Below, in pieces: positions 15,208-23,639 of a stretch of 26,942 bases of DNA. Source of the DNA: Sphingomonas sp. (lineage in GTDB: Bacteria; Pseudomonadota; Alphaproteobacteria; Sphingomonadales; Sphingomonadaceae); the NCBI GenBank assembly GCA_025981625.1, contig JAICXF010000025.1:1-26942 (forward strand), given 5' to 3'. The position numbers and the translations under genes were made by a program. Numbering within the stretch: position 1 is the stretch's first letter; the number at the start of each line of letters is the position of its first letter. The notes under the pieces are model-generated. The model did no database searches. It saw only the letters and a list, made by a program, of their open reading frames with translations, and was not told where the DNA came from.

Positions 15208-16929
15208 CTAGAGAGAATGGAAGAGTTCCCCAACTGGCTCCGCCGCGGTGCGCGTGAGGAAATCTCCGAAACGTTCTCCCAGCTGCCGTTCGCGGGCGTA
15301 ACTGGACAGTTCTGCCGAAAGGATTTCGAGAATGCGGTCCTCGCCGATGTTCTCCGCATGGAGGCGGTTCAGCCGCTCACCGTGGAAGCCGCCGCCAAGC
15401 CACAGATTGTACTTGCCCGGCGCCCGGCCGGTCAGCGCGATCTCCGCGACATAGGGTCGCGAGCAGCCATTAGGACAGCCGCTCACACGCATGGTGATCG
15501 GCTCGTCCGAAAGGCCGTTCCGGTCCAGTATCGCCTCGATCTTCTCGACCAGATCGGGAAGGTATCGTTCGGCCTCGGCCATCGCCAGCGGGCAGGTCGG
15601 CAGCGCGACGCAGGCAATCGAGTTCAGGCGCAGTGCGCTTCGAACCGAGCTGTCGGACAGGCCGTGCTCAAGCAGCAATGCATCGATCGCGGCCTTCTTT
15701 TGGCGGGACACACCGGCGATGATGAGGTTCTGGTTGGGCGTCAGGCGGAACTGTCCGTCGTGGATGCGGGCAATCGCGCGCAGTCCGCTCATCAGTGATC
15801 GGCTGTCCGAATCCGAAACCCGGCCGCTCTCGACATACAGACCGTAATTGAAGAGCCCTCGGTCGGTTTCGTGCCAGCCGAAGCTGTCGCCGTTGGAGGT
15901 GAAGGAGTAGCTCTTGGCCGGCTCTAAGGGCGCCCCCATCCGCCGCTCGATTTCGCCTTTGATGAAATCGAGCCCCTTGTCGTCGATCGTGTATTTGAAG
16001 CGCGCTCGGGCTCGCTCAGCCCGATTGCCGTAGTCGCGCTGGACGCTCATTGCGGCATCCGCGCAGGCGACCAGCCGTTCCTTCCGGATAAAGCCGATCA
16101 CGTCAGCAAGCCGCGGGTAAGTCCGTGGCTCGTTATCGGTTCGCCCCATGCCGCCGCCGATCGCAACATTGAAACCTTCAACGCCGTTCTCGCCAGCGAT
16201 GGCGATGAAGCCGAGGTCCTGCGTGTAGACGTCGATGTCATTCGAGGGTGGCACCGCGAAGCCGATCTTGAACTTCCGCGGCAGGTACTGGCGTCCGTAG
16301 AACGGCTCTTCGTCTTCGCTCGTGGCGACGCGTTCCTTGCCGTACCAGATCTCGTGATAGCCGCGCGTCTTTGGGATCACATGGTCGCTGACCGCTTTGG
16401 CGAGGGCGGCAATCTCCGCATGGAGGTCGGAGTCGGCGGGGTCGGATGTCGCCATGACGCCGCGCGCGTCGTCGCCGCAGGCGGCAATGGTGTCGAGCAG
16501 CACCTCGTGCAGCCCCTGGATGGTCGGGCGGACATCCTCCTTCACGACCCAGTGGAACTGGAAGGTCTGCCGGGTCGTCAGGCGGATCGTGCTGCCGCCA
16601 TGCTTCTGCGCAAGCTCGTCGATCCTGAGCCATTGCTCGGGCGTGCAGACACCGCCCGGCAAGCGAACGCGCACCATGAAGGTATAGGCGGGCTCCAGCT
16701 TCTGCCGCCGGCGTTCGTCCCGAATGTCGCGGTCGTCCTGCTGATAGATGCCGTGAAATTTCATCAGCTTGTTGCTGTCGAACGTCACGCTGCCGCTGAT
16801 CCGATCGAGGAGGTCGACCGCGATGTTGCCGCGCAGATAGTCGCTGTTCGCTTTCAGCGTCTCGTCAGGCCCGAGCTTGTCCAGCGGTTGCGACAGATCG
16901 GTGCTGCGGTCGATGGTTTGGATGCTCAT
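15208..16929 (-). CDS. cysI: Sulfite reductase (NADPH) hemoprotein beta subunit
   Basis: Reduces sulfite to sulfide with siroheme and a [4Fe-4S] cluster, partner of CysJ. From the ATG at 16929 it has 573 residues, close to E. coli CysI (570). The duplicated sulfite/nitrite reductase ferredoxin-like repeats are visible, including TIRLTTRQTFQFHWVVK early and RLTPNQNLIIAGV later. The cofactor cysteines are complete: CVALPTC (C-x5-C), and SGCPNGCSRPY (C-x3-C). The start was chosen over an in-frame ATG at 16992 because that one lies inside cysJ and adds a non-family 21-residue tail. Seven bases separate it from the cysJ stop. The NADPH-dependent CysJI pair, not a ferredoxin-dependent enzyme, is therefore used here. 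The gene depends on siroheme from the cysG product in the same operon. Confidence 0.95.
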   Translation of the reverse strand: MSIQTIDRSTDLSQPLDKLGPDETLKANSDYLRGNIAVDLLDRISGSVTFDSNKLMKFHGIYQQDDRDIRDERRRQKLEPAYTFMVRVRLPGGVCTPEQWLRIDELAQKHGGSTIRLTTRQTFQFHWVVKEDVRPTIQGLHEVLLDTIAACGDDARGVMATSDPADSDLHAEIAALAKAVSDHVIPKTRGYHEIWYGKERVATSEDEEPFYGRQYLPRKFKIGFAVPPSNDIDVYTQDLGFIAIAGENGVEGFNVAIGGGMGRTDNEPRTYPRLADVIGFIRKERLVACADAAMSVQRDYGNRAERARARFKYTIDDKGLDFIKGEIERRMGAPLEPAKSYSFTSNGDSFGWHETDRGLFNYGLYVESGRVSDSDSRSLMSGLRAIARIHDGQFRLTPNQNLIIAGVSRQKKAAIDALLLEHGLSDSSVRSALRLNSIACVALPTCPLAMAEAERYLPDLVEKIEAILDRNGLSDEPITMRVSGCPNGCSRPYVAEIALTGRAPGKYNLWLGGGFHGERLNRLHAENIGEDRILEILSAELSSYARERQLGERFGDFLTRTAAEPVGELFHSL

Positions 16930-16936
16930 CTGAAGC

Positions 16937-18736
16937 TCAGTAAACGTCGCGCTGGTAACGATGCTCGGCTGCCAGTCGGGCGACATAATCATGCGCCGCT
17001 TCCTCCGAGAGACCGCCTTGCTCGGCGATCAATCGGATCAGCGCCTCGTGCACATCCCGCGCCATCGCCTTCTCGTCGCCGCACACGTAAAAGTGCGCGC
17101 CATCTTCCAGCCAAGCGAACAAATCGCGAGCCTGCTCGGACATCCGGTGCTGGACGTAGATCTTGTCGCGGGCATCGCGGGAGAAGGCCACGTCGAGGCG
17201 CGTGAGCACGCCTTCCTTCAGCCACTGCTGCAGTTCGAGCTGATAAAGGAAATCGCTGCGCATGTTGCGCTCGCCGAAGAACAGCCACGAACGTCCACTC
17301 GCAGCCCGAACTTCGCGCTCCTGAAGGAATGCGCGGAACGGAGCGACGCCCGTCCCAGGTCCGACCATGATGATCGGCGCGTCGTCGGCCGGCAGCCGGA
17401 AGTGCGGGTTCTCCTGGACGTATACCGGCACGGTGTCGCCCATTTCCAGCCGATCGGCGATCTGGGTGGAGGCGACACCGCCGCGCTGCGACCCATGAAG
17501 CTCGTAACGGACCGGAGCGACGGTCAAATGGGCCTCATCACCGACCGCGGCCTGGCTCGATGCGATCGAGTAGAGCCGCGGCTGGAGCGGGCGTAAACCT
17601 GCAAGCAGATCATCCACATCGATGGCGCCGACAGGAAAGCGTCGGACGATGTCGACGATGTGATTGGCTTCGAGAAATCGTACCCGGTCGGCCGCTGCGT
17701 CTGGTGCTGCCAGCGTTTGGAGTTCCCGCGCACCACTCAGCTTCGCCCACTGCTCAATGAAGCGCGGGCTGCCGATGGTGATCTCGAAGCGGCTGGTCAG
17801 CGCCGACGCGAGGGACAGCGACGATTTCTTGACCGTGACTTCGATCTCGCCCGAAACTCCGACGGCATCAAGCAACTCCTCGACAACGCGGGAGTCGTTC
17901 GAAGCTGCCAGCCCGAGGGCGTCGCCTGGCTGGTAGCTCAATCCCGAGCCCGACAGATCCAGTTCGACGTGCCGCGTCTCCTTGGTCGAATGACGCCCGA
18001 CGATGCGGATGTTCTCGAGCACCGTGGCGGGGAATGGATTGCGCTTGTCGTGCGTGATGCTGGCTGTCGGCGGTGCCGCGAACGCGAAGGCGCTCGGCTT
18101 CACGTCGGCTTCGGCGACGAGAAGATCGACCAAGGCCGCGCTCCACGCAGCCGCCGGCTCGTCGTAATCGATGTCGCAATCCACCCGCGGGCTGATCCGG
18201 GCCGCACCGAGCTCATCCAGCCGGCGATCGATCCGCTTTCCAGCCTCGCAATATTTTTCGTAGGTGGAATCGCCGAGCGCGAGCACCGAGTATCGGACGC
18301 CGTCCAACCTGGGCGCGCGTGGCCCCTCGAGGAATTCGAAGAACCCGACCGAAGGCTGCGGCGGGTCGCCTTCGCCATAAGTGCTGACGATGAACAACAG
18401 GTCCTGCTCATCCTTCAACTGGTGGACTTTATAGTCTGACAGGTCAAAGATGTTCGCGACGAGGCCGCGCTCGCCAACCGCCCCGGCCAGACCCTTCGCA
18501 AGCTCGCGGCTGTTCCCTGTTTCGGTGCCATAGAGAATGGTGAGCGACCGCGATTGCGGCACCGCGACAGAGGAAGTCGAAGCACCGCCGGCACGCAGCA
18601 AACCTGCGTCCAGGCCGGCAAAATAGCCGCTGATCCACCGCGCCTGCTCCACCGACAGGCCCTCGGCCAGCGCTTCAAGGCGGCGCCATTGGTCAAGGCT
18701 GAGCACGCCCTCGTGCAGCGGCAGCTGGACCGTCAT
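16937..18736 (-). CDS. cysJ: Sulfite reductase (NADPH) flavoprotein alpha subunit
   Basis: Passes electrons from NADPH through FAD and FMN to CysI. The 599 residues equal the length of E. coli CysJ. Domains in order: a short helical N-terminus (QLPLHEGVLSLDQWRRLEAL), a flavodoxin domain with the FMN phosphate loop LYGTETGNSRELA (about 69-81) and STYGEGDPP, a connecting and FAD domain with RLYSIASS, the NADPH domain with GPGTGVAPFRAFLQER and FVCGDE-type YVCGDEKAMARDV, and the aromatic C-terminus RYQRDVY typical of the family. It lies between cysN, 28 bases upstream, and cysI. No truncation or unusual composition is seen. Confidence 0.95.
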   Translation of the reverse strand: MTVQLPLHEGVLSLDQWRRLEALAEGLSVEQARWISGYFAGLDAGLLRAGGASTSSVAVPQSRSLTILYGTETGNSRELAKGLAGAVGERGLVANIFDLSDYKVHQLKDEQDLLFIVSTYGEGDPPQPSVGFFEFLEGPRAPRLDGVRYSVLALGDSTYEKYCEAGKRIDRRLDELGAARISPRVDCDIDYDEPAAAWSAALVDLLVAEADVKPSAFAFAAPPTASITHDKRNPFPATVLENIRIVGRHSTKETRHVELDLSGSGLSYQPGDALGLAASNDSRVVEELLDAVGVSGEIEVTVKKSSLSLASALTSRFEITIGSPRFIEQWAKLSGARELQTLAAPDAAADRVRFLEANHIVDIVRRFPVGAIDVDDLLAGLRPLQPRLYSIASSQAAVGDEAHLTVAPVRYELHGSQRGGVASTQIADRLEMGDTVPVYVQENPHFRLPADDAPIIMVGPGTGVAPFRAFLQEREVRAASGRSWLFFGERNMRSDFLYQLELQQWLKEGVLTRLDVAFSRDARDKIYVQHRMSEQARDLFAWLEDGAHFYVCGDEKAMARDVHEALIRLIAEQGGLSEEAAHDYVARLAAEHRYQRDVY

Positions 18737-18764
18737 GGCATGGCCTCGGTGCCGAGCGAGCTGA

Positions 18765-20408
18765 TCAGATCACCCATTCGTCGCCCTCATTGTCCTGGCT
18801 CTCGGAATCGATGATTTGTCCCGGGCGGGCATCCTCGGGGGCGACGCCGAGCGTGACGAGCACCTGCGCTCCGATCGAGGCAAGCAGCCGTGCCGCTTGC
18901 CGCGCCGTGCGCGTCATGTCCGGCGCGCCGAATGCGCCGATCGCCGCATGGTCGAGCACGACGACGGTGTGGCCCTGTGCACCCAGGCGCTCGGCTGCCC
19001 GCGCCGCCCAAGCGGTCCGCTTCGCGCCCGTGATCCATCGAATCGAGCTCGCCGGCTCCTGCGAGCTCAGCCTCGCCGCGGGAAATCCGCTGACCAGTCC
19101 CGCAGCAACGGTGGCATTGGTCAGCTTGTCGATGAGAATGAAGCCGCCAAGCTTGCGATTTTGGTCGTAGCGGACCGCCGGAATGGAGCGATCGAGCGCC
19201 AGTTCCACCCTGCCGATGTCGTTCAATCCAAGTGGCTCTCCCGGCAGTTCTCCAAGGCTGTTCACGTCGATGATCGAATGCGTGAGATCGATGCTTGCCG
19301 AAACCGTCTGCGCACCGATCTTGAGCCAGTAGGAGCGATGCGGAATCGCCTTCTGATCCGACATCCAGACCAGCGTCGCGTGGATGCGGTCGGTGGTGTC
19401 CGGAACCGCGTGCGCCGAGACGATCACGTCGCCTCGTGAGCAATCGATCTCGTCATTGAAGGTGATCGTCACCGACTGCCCGGCGATCGCCTGGTCAAGA
19501 TCGCGATGCAGCGTGACGATGCGCTCGACCGTGGTCCGCCGTCCGGCAGGGAGCACGACGATCGGGTCGCCAACCCGCAGGCGCCCGCTCGCAATCCTGC
19601 CAGCGTAGCCGCGGAAGCTGTAATCGGGGCGGCTCACCCACTGGACCGCCATGCGGAAGGGATCGTCGACGACCTCGCGCTCCGAGCTCGGCACGTTTTC
19701 GAGATGCTCGAGAAGCGAAGGTCCACTGTACCACGGCGTTGCGGGGCATCGCGTGGTGACGTTATCACCCCTCAGCCCCGACAGCGGGATCGCGGCAAAG
19801 TTGGCGATGCCGGCCTCGCGGGCGAATTCCGCGTACTCCGCAACGACGCGCTCGAACGCGGCTTTCTGATAGCCGACGACGTCCATCTTGTTGACCGCCA
19901 GGACGATGTTGCGGATGCCGAGAAGCCTCGCGAGAAAGCTGTGCCGCCTGGTTTGCTGCAGCACGCCTTTGCTCACGTCGACGAGGATCACCGCGAGATC
20001 GGCGGTCGACGCGCCGGTTACCATGTTGCGCGTGTACTGCTCGTGCCCCGGCGTGTCGGCGACGATGAACTTGCGCTTGTCGGTCGCGAAGAAGCGGTAC
20101 GCGACATCGATCGTGATGCCCTGCTCGCGCTCGGCTGACAGGCCGTCGACCAGCAGCGCAAAGTCGAGCTGATCGCCTTGCTTGCCCAGGCGTTTGCTGT
20201 CGCTGGCGAGCGCGGCGAGCTGGTCCTCGAACAGCTGCCGCGAGTCATGGAGGAGGCGCCCGATTAGCGTCGATTTGCCATCGTCGACGCTGCCGCAGGT
20301 GATGAACCGTAGCAGCGACTTGTGCTGCGTCGCCTCGATCCACCGTTCGAGCTGCTCGTCAGCATCGCCGGCCGGTGCCGGTTCGATCGCCTTCGCCAGG
20401 GTGGCCAT
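18765..20408 (-). CDS. cysN: Sulfate adenylyltransferase subunit 1 with vestigial C-terminal APS kinase-like region
   Basis: GTPase subunit that drives ATP sulfurylase (with CysD) to form adenylyl sulfate. GTPase motifs are complete: GSVDDGKST (39-47), DTPGH (118-122) and NKMD (173-176), followed by elongation-factor-like beta domains to about residue 440. Residues 455-535 look like the first half of an APS kinase (CysC) domain. RWITGA matches the strand before the P-loop, AAERLGAQGHTVVVLD the following helix and strand, and TARQAARLLASIGAQVLVT the later helix and strand. However the GxxGxGKS P-loop is replaced by GAKRTAWA and the protein ends before the kinase's second half, so it cannot be an active kinase of the usual type. 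One base overlaps the cysD stop (TGATG). Confidence 0.93.
   Translation of the reverse strand: MATLAKAIEPAPAGDADEQLERWIEATQHKSLLRFITCGSVDDGKSTLIGRLLHDSRQLFEDQLAALASDSKRLGKQGDQLDFALLVDGLSAEREQGITIDVAYRFFATDKRKFIVADTPGHEQYTRNMVTGASTADLAVILVDVSKGVLQQTRRHSFLARLLGIRNIVLAVNKMDVVGYQKAAFERVVAEYAEFAREAGIANFAAIPLSGLRGDNVTTRCPATPWYSGPSLLEHLENVPSSEREVVDDPFRMAVQWVSRPDYSFRGYAGRIASGRLRVGDPIVVLPAGRRTTVERIVTLHRDLDQAIAGQSVTITFNDEIDCSRGDVIVSAHAVPDTTDRIHATLVWMSDQKAIPHRSYWLKIGAQTVSASIDLTHSIIDVNSLGELPGEPLGLNDIGRVELALDRSIPAVRYDQNRKLGGFILIDKLTNATVAAGLVSGFPAARLSSQEPASSIRWITGAKRTAWAARAAERLGAQGHTVVVLDHAAIGAFGAPDMTRTARQAARLLASIGAQVLVTLGVAPEDARPGQIIDSESQDNEGDEWVI
18768..19046 (-). other. Degenerate APS kinase (CysC) domain remnant within cysN
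   Basis: Codons for about residues 455-547 of CysN. Pattern match to APS kinase by eye: W-x-TG before the expected P-loop, the helix-strand unit ending VVVLD where active enzymes read LDGD, and a helix-strand ending GAQVLVTLGV where active enzymes read V-A-F-I-S-P. The P-loop glycines and lysine, the DGDN aspartate and the entire second half (about 90 residues) are missing. The reading frame is intact with no stop, so the region is translated as a C-terminal tail ending in an acidic stretch. Confidence 0.65.
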
Positions 20409-21334
20409 CAGAAATACCCCTCCTTCTTCTTCTTTTCCATGCTGCCCGCGCCGTCATCGCGGTCGATGACCCGCCCCTGGCGCTCGGAGGTGGTCGCGAC
20501 GACCATTTCCTGGATGACCTCGGCGAGGGTTGACGCCTGGCTTTCGACGGCTCCGGTGAGCGGATAGCAACCGAGCGTCCGAAACCGGACCGAGCGGAGC
20601 ATTGGCCGCTCGCCGCGCTTCAGCCGGAAGCGGTCGTCATCGACCATCAGCAGCGTGCCGTCCCGCTCGACTGTCGGGCGGCGCTCGGCGAGGTAGAGGG
20701 GAACGATCTCGATCCCTTCGGAATAGATGTATTGCCAGATGTCGAGCTCGGTCCAGTTCGACAGCGGGAATACCCTGATCGATTCCTTGGGGCCCTTCCT
20801 CCCGTTGTAGAGCGACCACAGTTCCGGCCGCTGGTTCTTGGGGTCCCAGCGATGATTCTTGTCGCGGAAACTGAAGATGCGCTCCTTCGCGCGGCTTTTC
20901 TCTTCGTCCCGCCGGGCGCCGCCGAACGCCGCGTCGAAGCCGTGCAGTTCGAGCGCCTGCTTGAGGCCTTCGGTCTTCCATATCTCGGTGTGGCGCGACC
21001 CGTGATCGAACGGGTTGATGCCGAGCCGCTCGGCTTCGGGATTCTTGTGAATGAGCAGTTCGATGCCGGGCTCGGCGGCGACCTTGTCGCGCAAGGCGTA
21101 CATCGCCCGAAACTTCCAGGTCGTATCGACGTGGAGCAAAGGGAACGGCAGCGGCGCGGGGAAGAACGCCTTCTTCGCCAGGTGCAGCATCACCGCGCTG
21201 TCCTTGCCGATCGAGTAGAGCAGCACCGGCCGCTCGGCCTCTGCAGCGACCTCCCGGAAGATTTCGATGCTCTCCGCTTCGAGCTGCTCGAGGTGCGTGA
21301 TGCTACGAGCGCGAAGGTTGGCGGGCGCGTTCAT
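20408..21334 (-). CDS. cysD: Sulfate adenylyltransferase subunit 2
   Basis: Catalytic ATP sulfurylase subunit of the PP-loop ATP pyrophosphatase family: sulfate plus ATP to APS. The 308-residue protein begins with [18 protein letters not shown], then the PP-loop [20 protein letters not shown] (SxGKDS), [13 protein letters not shown] and [19 protein letters not shown]. The later [18 protein letters not shown] and [15 protein letters not shown] segments are hallmark CysD sequences, and the protein ends with a KKKKEGYF tail typical of the family. Its ATG overlaps the cysG stop by four bases and its stop shares one base with the cysN ATG, so CysD and CysN are probably made in fixed ratio. Confidence 0.97.
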   Translation of the reverse strand: MNAPANLRARSITHLEQLEAESIEIFREVAAEAERPVLLYSIGKDSAVMLHLAKKAFFPAPLPFPLLHVDTTWKFRAMYALRDKVAAEPGIELLIHKNPEAERLGINPFDHGSRHTEIWKTEGLKQALELHGFDAAFGGARRDEEKSRAKERIFSFRDKNHRWDPKNQRPELWSLYNGRKGPKESIRVFPLSNWTELDIWQYIYSEGIEIVPLYLAERRPTVERDGTLLMVDDDRFRLKRGERPMLRSVRFRTLGCYPLTGAVESQASTLAEVIQEMVVATTSERQGRVIDRDDGAGSMEKKKKEGYF

Positions 21335-22689
21335 GATGCGAGAGCCTTCACAAAGGGAAGCGGTTCGGCCGCTTTGACATGGCGGCGCCCGACCCAGCCG
21401 ATCAGGACCGTAACCGGCGCGCCGGCGGGGAGTCGTTCCGCCAGCGCGCCGATGTCCGCGACGGTGCCGGCGACCTGCGATTGCCCGGGGAGCGAAATCG
21501 AGGCGATCGCAAGCGCCGGCGTCGCCGGATGGAGACCTTTTCGAAGCGCCGTCCGCACGAACTCGGCCAATGTCGCGCGTGGCATGTAGAGGACCGTCGT
21601 GACTTGCCGGTCAGCAACGCTCAGCCAATCGATATCGGCGGGAAGCTTGCCGTCCGCTCCGTGTCCAGTGACGAACTGGACGCGCCGTGCGTGCCGGCGC
21701 TCGGTCAATGAAACGAGCAGCGATGCGCCCGCGGCCTGCGCGGCGGAAATCCCGGGCACCACGCTCACCTCGACGCCGGCTGTCCGGCAGGCGTCGATTT
21801 CCTCGGCGGCGCGCCCAAAGATCAGCGGATCGCCGCCTTTGAGGCGCACGACGGTTTCGCCGCCCAATGCGAGGTCGACCATCAGGCGATTGATGTCGGA
21901 CTGCTTGCACGAGGGGCCGTGCCCCGACTTGCCAACGGCAATGCGCCGAGCTTCGCGGCGAGCGAGTTCGAGGACCTCGGCGCCGACCAGATTGTCGTGA
22001 AGAATGACCGTCGCGCGCTGCAGCGCCTGGACCGCTTTGACCGTCAGCAGCTCCGGATCGCCCGGCCCCGCCCCGACCAGAACGACCCTGCCCCGCTCTT
22101 CATGTTGGTCGCCGAGCAGCGCCTGGAAATCCTCGTCATGCGGTTCACGATCCGCATCTGCCCAGGCCGCGGCGACGAAACGTTGCCAGAAGGCGCGGCG
22201 CTGACCGAAGTCCCCCACCTGCTGCTTCAGTTGCGCCCGCCACTGCTTCGCGATTTCCGCCCAGCGCGACAGCATGGTTGGAAGGAGAGTCTCGATCCGT
22301 GCGCGAATCGATTGGCCGAGCATCGGTGAAGCGCCGTCGGTCGAAATTGCGATCACCACCGGCGAGCGGTTGACGATCGTCCCGAACGTCACGTCGCAGA
22401 GCTCCGGCCGATCGATCATGTTGACGAGAGCGCCGGCGCTCCGCGCGTCCCTGGCGAACGCTGTCGCCTGCTCACTATCCGCGAATTCTCCGACGGCGAG
22501 CGCTGCACCCGTGAGCTGTTCCGGACGCCACTCGCGCCCAAGCCGCACGACCTTCGCGCCGGCGGCGGCGAGGATCTCGGCTTTCCAGTCGGCCCCGGCG
22601 GACGTGCCGACGACGACGGCTTTCCTGCCGCCGAGGCGGTGAAACAGCGGCAGGTTCGCGAGCTGACCGATGCGCGGTTGAGCGGTCAC
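21331..22689 (-). CDS. cysG: Siroheme synthase (precorrin-2 dehydrogenase/ferrochelatase fused to uroporphyrinogen-III methyltransferase)
   Basis: Makes siroheme for CysI. I start it at the GTG at 22689, which overlaps the cysH stop (GTGA) and gives 452 residues, near E. coli CysG (457); an ATG at 22740 lies inside cysH. The N-terminal half (1-190) is the dehydrogenase/chelatase domain with [21 protein letters not shown] and STDGASP. Its Rossmann loop reads [14 protein letters not shown] instead of the usual GGG-x-VA, and the usual ATDD segment is EFADS. The C-terminal half is a well conserved SAM methyltransferase: [46 protein letters not shown] and VTGH. The odd nucleotide loop raises a question about the first domain, while the second looks fully intact. 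Confidence 0.92.
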   Translation of the reverse strand: MTAQPRIGQLANLPLFHRLGGRKAVVVGTSAGADWKAEILAAAGAKVVRLGREWRPEQLTGAALAVGEFADSEQATAFARDARSAGALVNMIDRPELCDVTFGTIVNRSPVVIAISTDGASPMLGQSIRARIETLLPTMLSRWAEIAKQWRAQLKQQVGDFGQRRAFWQRFVAAAWADADREPHDEDFQALLGDQHEERGRVVLVGAGPGDPELLTVKAVQALQRATVILHDNLVGAEVLELARREARRIAVGKSGHGPSCKQSDINRLMVDLALGGETVVRLKGGDPLIFGRAAEEIDACRTAGVEVSVVPGISAAQAAGASLLVSLTERRHARRVQFVTGHGADGKLPADIDWLSVADRQVTTVLYMPRATLAEFVRTALRKGLHPATPALAIASISLPGQSQVAGTVADIGALAERLPAGAPVTVLIGWVGRRHVKAAEPLPFVKALAS

Positions 22690-23447
22690 GGCACCAGGCT
22701 CCGGACCAGCTTGCCAGCCCCGTCGACGTGAAGCCCGCATTCCTTCGCCCGGTCATTCTCCCACCACCAACGCCCGGCACGCTCCGGTTCGCCGGGCCTG
22801 ATCGCGCGCGTGCACGGCGCGCAGCCGATGGAAAGAAAGCATTTGGCGTGAAGGTCGTTGACGGGTACGCCGAGCTTCACGCATTCGGCGACAATCCGAC
22901 GACGGTCATAGTCGAATAGCGGCGCGATCTTCGTCAGCCCGCGTTCGGCGTCCCACGCGGCGAACCGCGTTTCCGAACGGCGTTCGGACTGATCGGCGCG
23001 CAATCCCGTAACCCAGCCCGAGGCGCCTGCCAGCGCACGGCCAAGCGGTTCGACCTTGCGCACCGCACAGCAGGCTTTCCGGGCCTCCCTGGAATAGTAA
23101 AATCCGTTGATGCCCTGATCGGCGACGAGTGCCGTCAAAGCGTCCGAATCCGGATGAACGGCACGGATCCGGACGCCGTAAAGCTCCTCCGTTTCCTGCC
23201 AAACCGCGTGCGTCTCGGGAAATAGCCGGCCGGTATCCAGCGTGACGACCTCGATCGGCAGGCGTTCGGTGAAAAGGTGATGCGCAATCAGCTGGTCTTC
23301 GATGCCGAAGCTGGTGGTGAAGACGATGCGGCCGCCGATCGTCTGCGTCGCAAATCGGAGCCGTGCCGGCAGGCCGGCCGGTATGCCGGAGTTGACCGGC
23401 GCAGCCTCGCGAGCCGCTTCGGCAACCGGAAAAAGTGCATCGGACAC
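22686..23447 (-). CDS. cysH: Assimilatory APS reductase ([4Fe-4S] type CysH)
   Basis: Reduces APS to sulfite with thioredoxin or similar donors. The 253-residue PAPS-reductase-family protein has FTTSFGIEDQLIAHHL (PP-loop-like), VVTLDTGRLFPETH and the catalytic ECGLH (Cys237). Two cysteine pairs, Cys126-Cys127 (ARKACCAVRK) and Cys209/Cys212 (IGCAPC), are the known ligands of the [4Fe-4S] cluster found in enzymes that use APS rather than PAPS. The GTG start at 23447 is preceded by AAAGGGG. First gene of the cys operon; its stop overlaps the cysG start. Substrate choice is by established motif knowledge, not assay, but the lack of a working APS kinase domain in CysN agrees with it. Confidence 0.94.
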   Translation of the reverse strand: MSDALFPVAEAAREAAPVNSGIPAGLPARLRFATQTIGGRIVFTTSFGIEDQLIAHHLFTERLPIEVVTLDTGRLFPETHAVWQETEELYGVRIRAVHPDSDALTALVADQGINGFYYSREARKACCAVRKVEPLGRALAGASGWVTGLRADQSERRSETRFAAWDAERGLTKIAPLFDYDRRRIVAECVKLGVPVNDLHAKCFLSIGCAPCTRAIRPGEPERAGRWWWENDRAKECGLHVDGAGKLVRSLVP

Positions 23448-23458
23448 ATCGACCCCTT

Positions 23459-23473
23459 TAGAATATTATTCTA
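23459..23473. promoter_or_regulatory. Lrp-type binding site upstream of cysH
   Basis: TAGAATATTATTCTA is a perfect 7-1-7 palindrome and fits the published E. coli Lrp consensus YAGHAWATTWTDCTR at all 15 positions. It sits 11 bases upstream of the cysH start, next to the ribosome site, and is strikingly AT-rich in a GC-rich region. An Lrp/AsnC gene lies directly across the intergenic region. Confidence 0.7.
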
Positions 23474-23605
23474 CATCGCCGATGTCCCGCGTGCTGACGC
23501 GCGCTCCTTTCCCCGACATCGATGACCCGCAAATACGGAGGCAAAGCGCCCCGTCAACGAAGCTGCAGAAGATAAAATGAATGTTGCATCGCAGCACGAA
23601 AGGAT

Positions 23606-23620
23606 TAGGATTATCTTCTA
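23606..23620. promoter_or_regulatory. Imperfect Lrp-type site upstream of the Lrp-family gene
   Basis: TAGGATTATCTTCTA fits the 15-base Lrp consensus at 11 positions and, extended by one base at each end (TTAGGA ... TTCTAA), is an inverted repeat with one mismatch. Its centre is 147 bases from the centre of the cysH-side site and 27 bases before the regulator's ATG, a position suited to autoregulation. Confidence 0.45.
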
Positions 23621-23639
23621 ATTCAGCGAGGATGTGCAG

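Larger units (their letters stand above)
23448..23639. other. Divergent cysH / Lrp-regulator intergenic region
   Basis: Holds two Lrp-type sites (23459-23473 and 23606-23620). A candidate cysH promoter on the minus strand is TTGACG (23552-23557), 16 bases, then TATTTG (23530-23535), leaving a leader of about 75 nt. That leader contains small inverted repeats CATCG-C-CGATG (23474-23484) and CGCGT-GCTG-ACGCG (23488-23501), and a 17-codon ATG reading frame (23466-23519, minus) ending 18 bases before the cysH start. The promoter and the reading frame are weakly supported. Confidence 0.4.

Noticed and set aside
15198..15359. ATG start for the TauE-like gene inside cysI
   Set aside because: The added 54 residues are Arg/Ser-rich, are encoded by conserved cysI codons in another frame, and do not resemble the family's N-terminus.
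22690..22740. ATG start for cysG at 22740
   Set aside because: It lies within the conserved end of cysH; the GTG overlapping the cysH stop matches the other junctions and the family length.
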